DNA from: Prolixibacter bellariivorans ATCC BAA-1284 | Lineage (GTDB): Bacteria > Bacteroidota > Bacteroidia > Bacteroidales > Prolixibacteraceae | Direction: 5' to 3' | NCBI RefSeq assembly: GCF_000621705.1 | Contig: NZ_JHXO01000007.1 | Location: 310,001 to 374,000 of the forward strand | Length of the DNA: 64,000 nucleotides | Part shown: piece by piece, positions 63,161 through 64,000 of the stretch | How the letters are laid out: every line of letters starts with the position of its first letter | Position numbering within the stretch: the stretch's first letter is position 1 | Translations under genes and position numbers: made by a program | The notes under the pieces: model-generated | Database searches by the model: none | Seen by the model: the letters and a program-made list of their open reading frames with translations, nothing else | Told to the model about the DNA's origin: nothing

Positions 63161-64000
63161 TTATATAAGGTCCAGATTTTGTTCTCCGTTGGGAGAAGAA
63201 TAGTTGATTGACATTTGCATATTGTTTAGGTCGACAAATAATTGCGTGAATTCGTCCCCTTTACTCCAGTTCAATTTCAATTCATCGTTTTCCCCGTCCA
63301 CAATTTCAAATTCTCCATTGAAAGCTGGATGGGAATTGCGGAATTCAATCAACTTTCTCAGATTTCTTACAATAGGTTTTCGCAACGACTCGTCCACTTC
63401 ATTCGCTGTGTAATAATGCCGGTTGATATCCCTACCAACATTTGTTTTTTCAAGAAGTTTCATGTCGTTGCTTCCCGCAAATAATCCCATATAATAAACT
63501 TGCGGGATTCCGGGTGAAAAGAATTGAATGGCGCGGGCGATGAGGTAACTGTTTTCATCGCGTCCCAACGCATCAAAGTAGGTACAGTTAACCTGATAAA
63601 GATCGAGATTGGAAGCAGCAGCGCCCGTGGCTTTTTTGCTTTCTTCTCCGGAATTCTCATGAATTTTCCGGACAATATGGTCAATGTCTTTGTCGTCAAT
63701 CAGACCTGCCTCTCCCTGCTCCGAGGCTACATCCACAATACCAATTCCGTCATGTGTATCCAGCACGGTAAAAGCATTCCGCGGACTCATACGCAACCAT
63801 TTTTTCAGATTGGTTGCATTTTTATGAAACAGTGTATCGAGCACCAGCACCGGTAGGGCAAAGTCATAGATATAATCGACCTTCTCAGCTATACTGATTT
63901 GTGTTTTGTAATGGGAATGAATTTCCACGAGCACATTCATATCTCGCTCGCGGGCTTTTTGTGTCAAAGCTTCGATGAACGAAAACGTTTGATCGATCAT
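63161..64000 (-). CDS. GH13 sucrose-phosphorylase-type enzyme, C-terminal part (cut by window edge)
   Basis: 279 residues of the 3' end; the reading frame reaches the window edge, so the N-terminal barrel half lies outside. VEIHSHY contains the catalytic Glu region and TVLDTHDGIGIVD the transition-state Asp of subfamily GH13_18, and QVYYMGLFAGSNDMKLLE is typical. Such enzymes split sucrose, glucosylglycerate or glucosylglycerol with phosphate to give glucose-1-phosphate. Which substrate is used cannot be told from this part. The symporter gene follows by 9 bases. Confidence 0.9.
   Translation of the reverse strand: MIDQTFSFIEALTQKARERDMNVLVEIHSHYKTQISIAEKVDYIYDFALPVLVLDTLFHKNATNLKKWLRMSPRNAFTVLDTHDGIGIVDVASEQGEAGLIDDKDIDHIVRKIHENSGEESKKATGAAASNLDLYQVNCTYFDALGRDENSYLIARAIQFFSPGIPQVYYMGLFAGSNDMKLLEKTNVGRDINRHYYTANEVDESLRKPIVRNLRKLIEFRNSHPAFNGEFEIVDGENDELKLNWSKGDEFTQLFVDLNNMQMSINYSSPNGEQNLDLI

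Overview
This 64-kb chromosomal window has the marks of a Bacteroidota genome, most likely Bacteroidales/Marinilabiliales (placement by gene content only). Evidence: families largely confined to the phylum (DUF4494, DUF6261, DUF4412-type), many short lipoprotein signals ending in a Cys, weak Shine-Dalgarno sequences, and several promoters of the Bacteroidota form TTTG-N19/20-TAnnTTTG. No rRNA, prophage, insertion sequence or CRISPR array was seen. One tRNA (Pro, CGG) is present.

Layout. 1-3.4 kb: TRIC-type channel, DUF3820 protein, three-domain fasciclin lipoprotein, CarH-like MerR regulator. 3.4-7.6 kb (minus): methionine operon, aspartate kinase - metY - metA, preceded by a consensus promoter, an S-box (SAM-I) riboswitch and a previously unlabelled 37-codon Met/Thr-rich leader peptide. 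7.8-15.6 kb: GH20 hexosaminidase, PrsW-like protease, nitroreductase, small membrane/secreted proteins, a TolB-like propeller lipoprotein, a UDG-like protein and the tRNA. 15.6-20.4 kb (minus): GntR regulator, Tat-exported GH9-like protein, deoC and a eukaryotic-type hexokinase, with a perfect 26-bp palindromic operator in front. 20.8-23.5 kb: divergent DtxR/MntR repressor and an Nramp transporter fused to a universal-stress domain, with an inverted repeat inside the transporter promoter. 23.5-30.5 kb is the most accessory stretch: two paralogous membrane proteins, DUF1003, a type ISP-like restriction-modification enzyme with an AT-rich specificity region, a dispersed repeat pair, a 42-bp tandem repeat and a DUF6261 protein.

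30.5-35 kb (minus): MarR-YciI-MFS-aldo/keto reductase stress/efflux unit plus another MFS transporter. 35.4-42 kb: exported 1-Cys peroxiredoxin, APC permease coupled to an exported O-methyltransferase, CysJ-like diflavin reductase, an unknown lipoprotein. 42-48.3 kb: a lipid/phosphoester theme: PAP2 phosphatase, outer-membrane phospholipase A, cupin, TetR regulator and a YncE-propeller/phosphoesterase; a 17-bp motif is shared between the tetR promoter and the phospholipase promoter. 48.4-57 kb: DUF4412, DUF4494, second PAP2, Tat-exported Gfo/Idh/MocA oxidoreductase, sugar-phosphate isomerase-like and beta-helix proteins, orphan sensor kinase. 57-64 kb: M3 peptidase lipoprotein, cupin, VOC protein, methyltransferase, then an SSS sodium/solute symporter next to a GH13 sucrose-phosphorylase-type enzyme cut by the window edge.

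The strongest candidates for new biology are the double (riboswitch plus Met-rich peptide) leader of the methionine operon, the TetR-phospholipid regulon with its shared operator, the palindrome-controlled GH9-like/DeoC/hexokinase operon, and an apparent plus-strand transcript ending in two tandem terminators at 42.6 kb with no gene in front of it.
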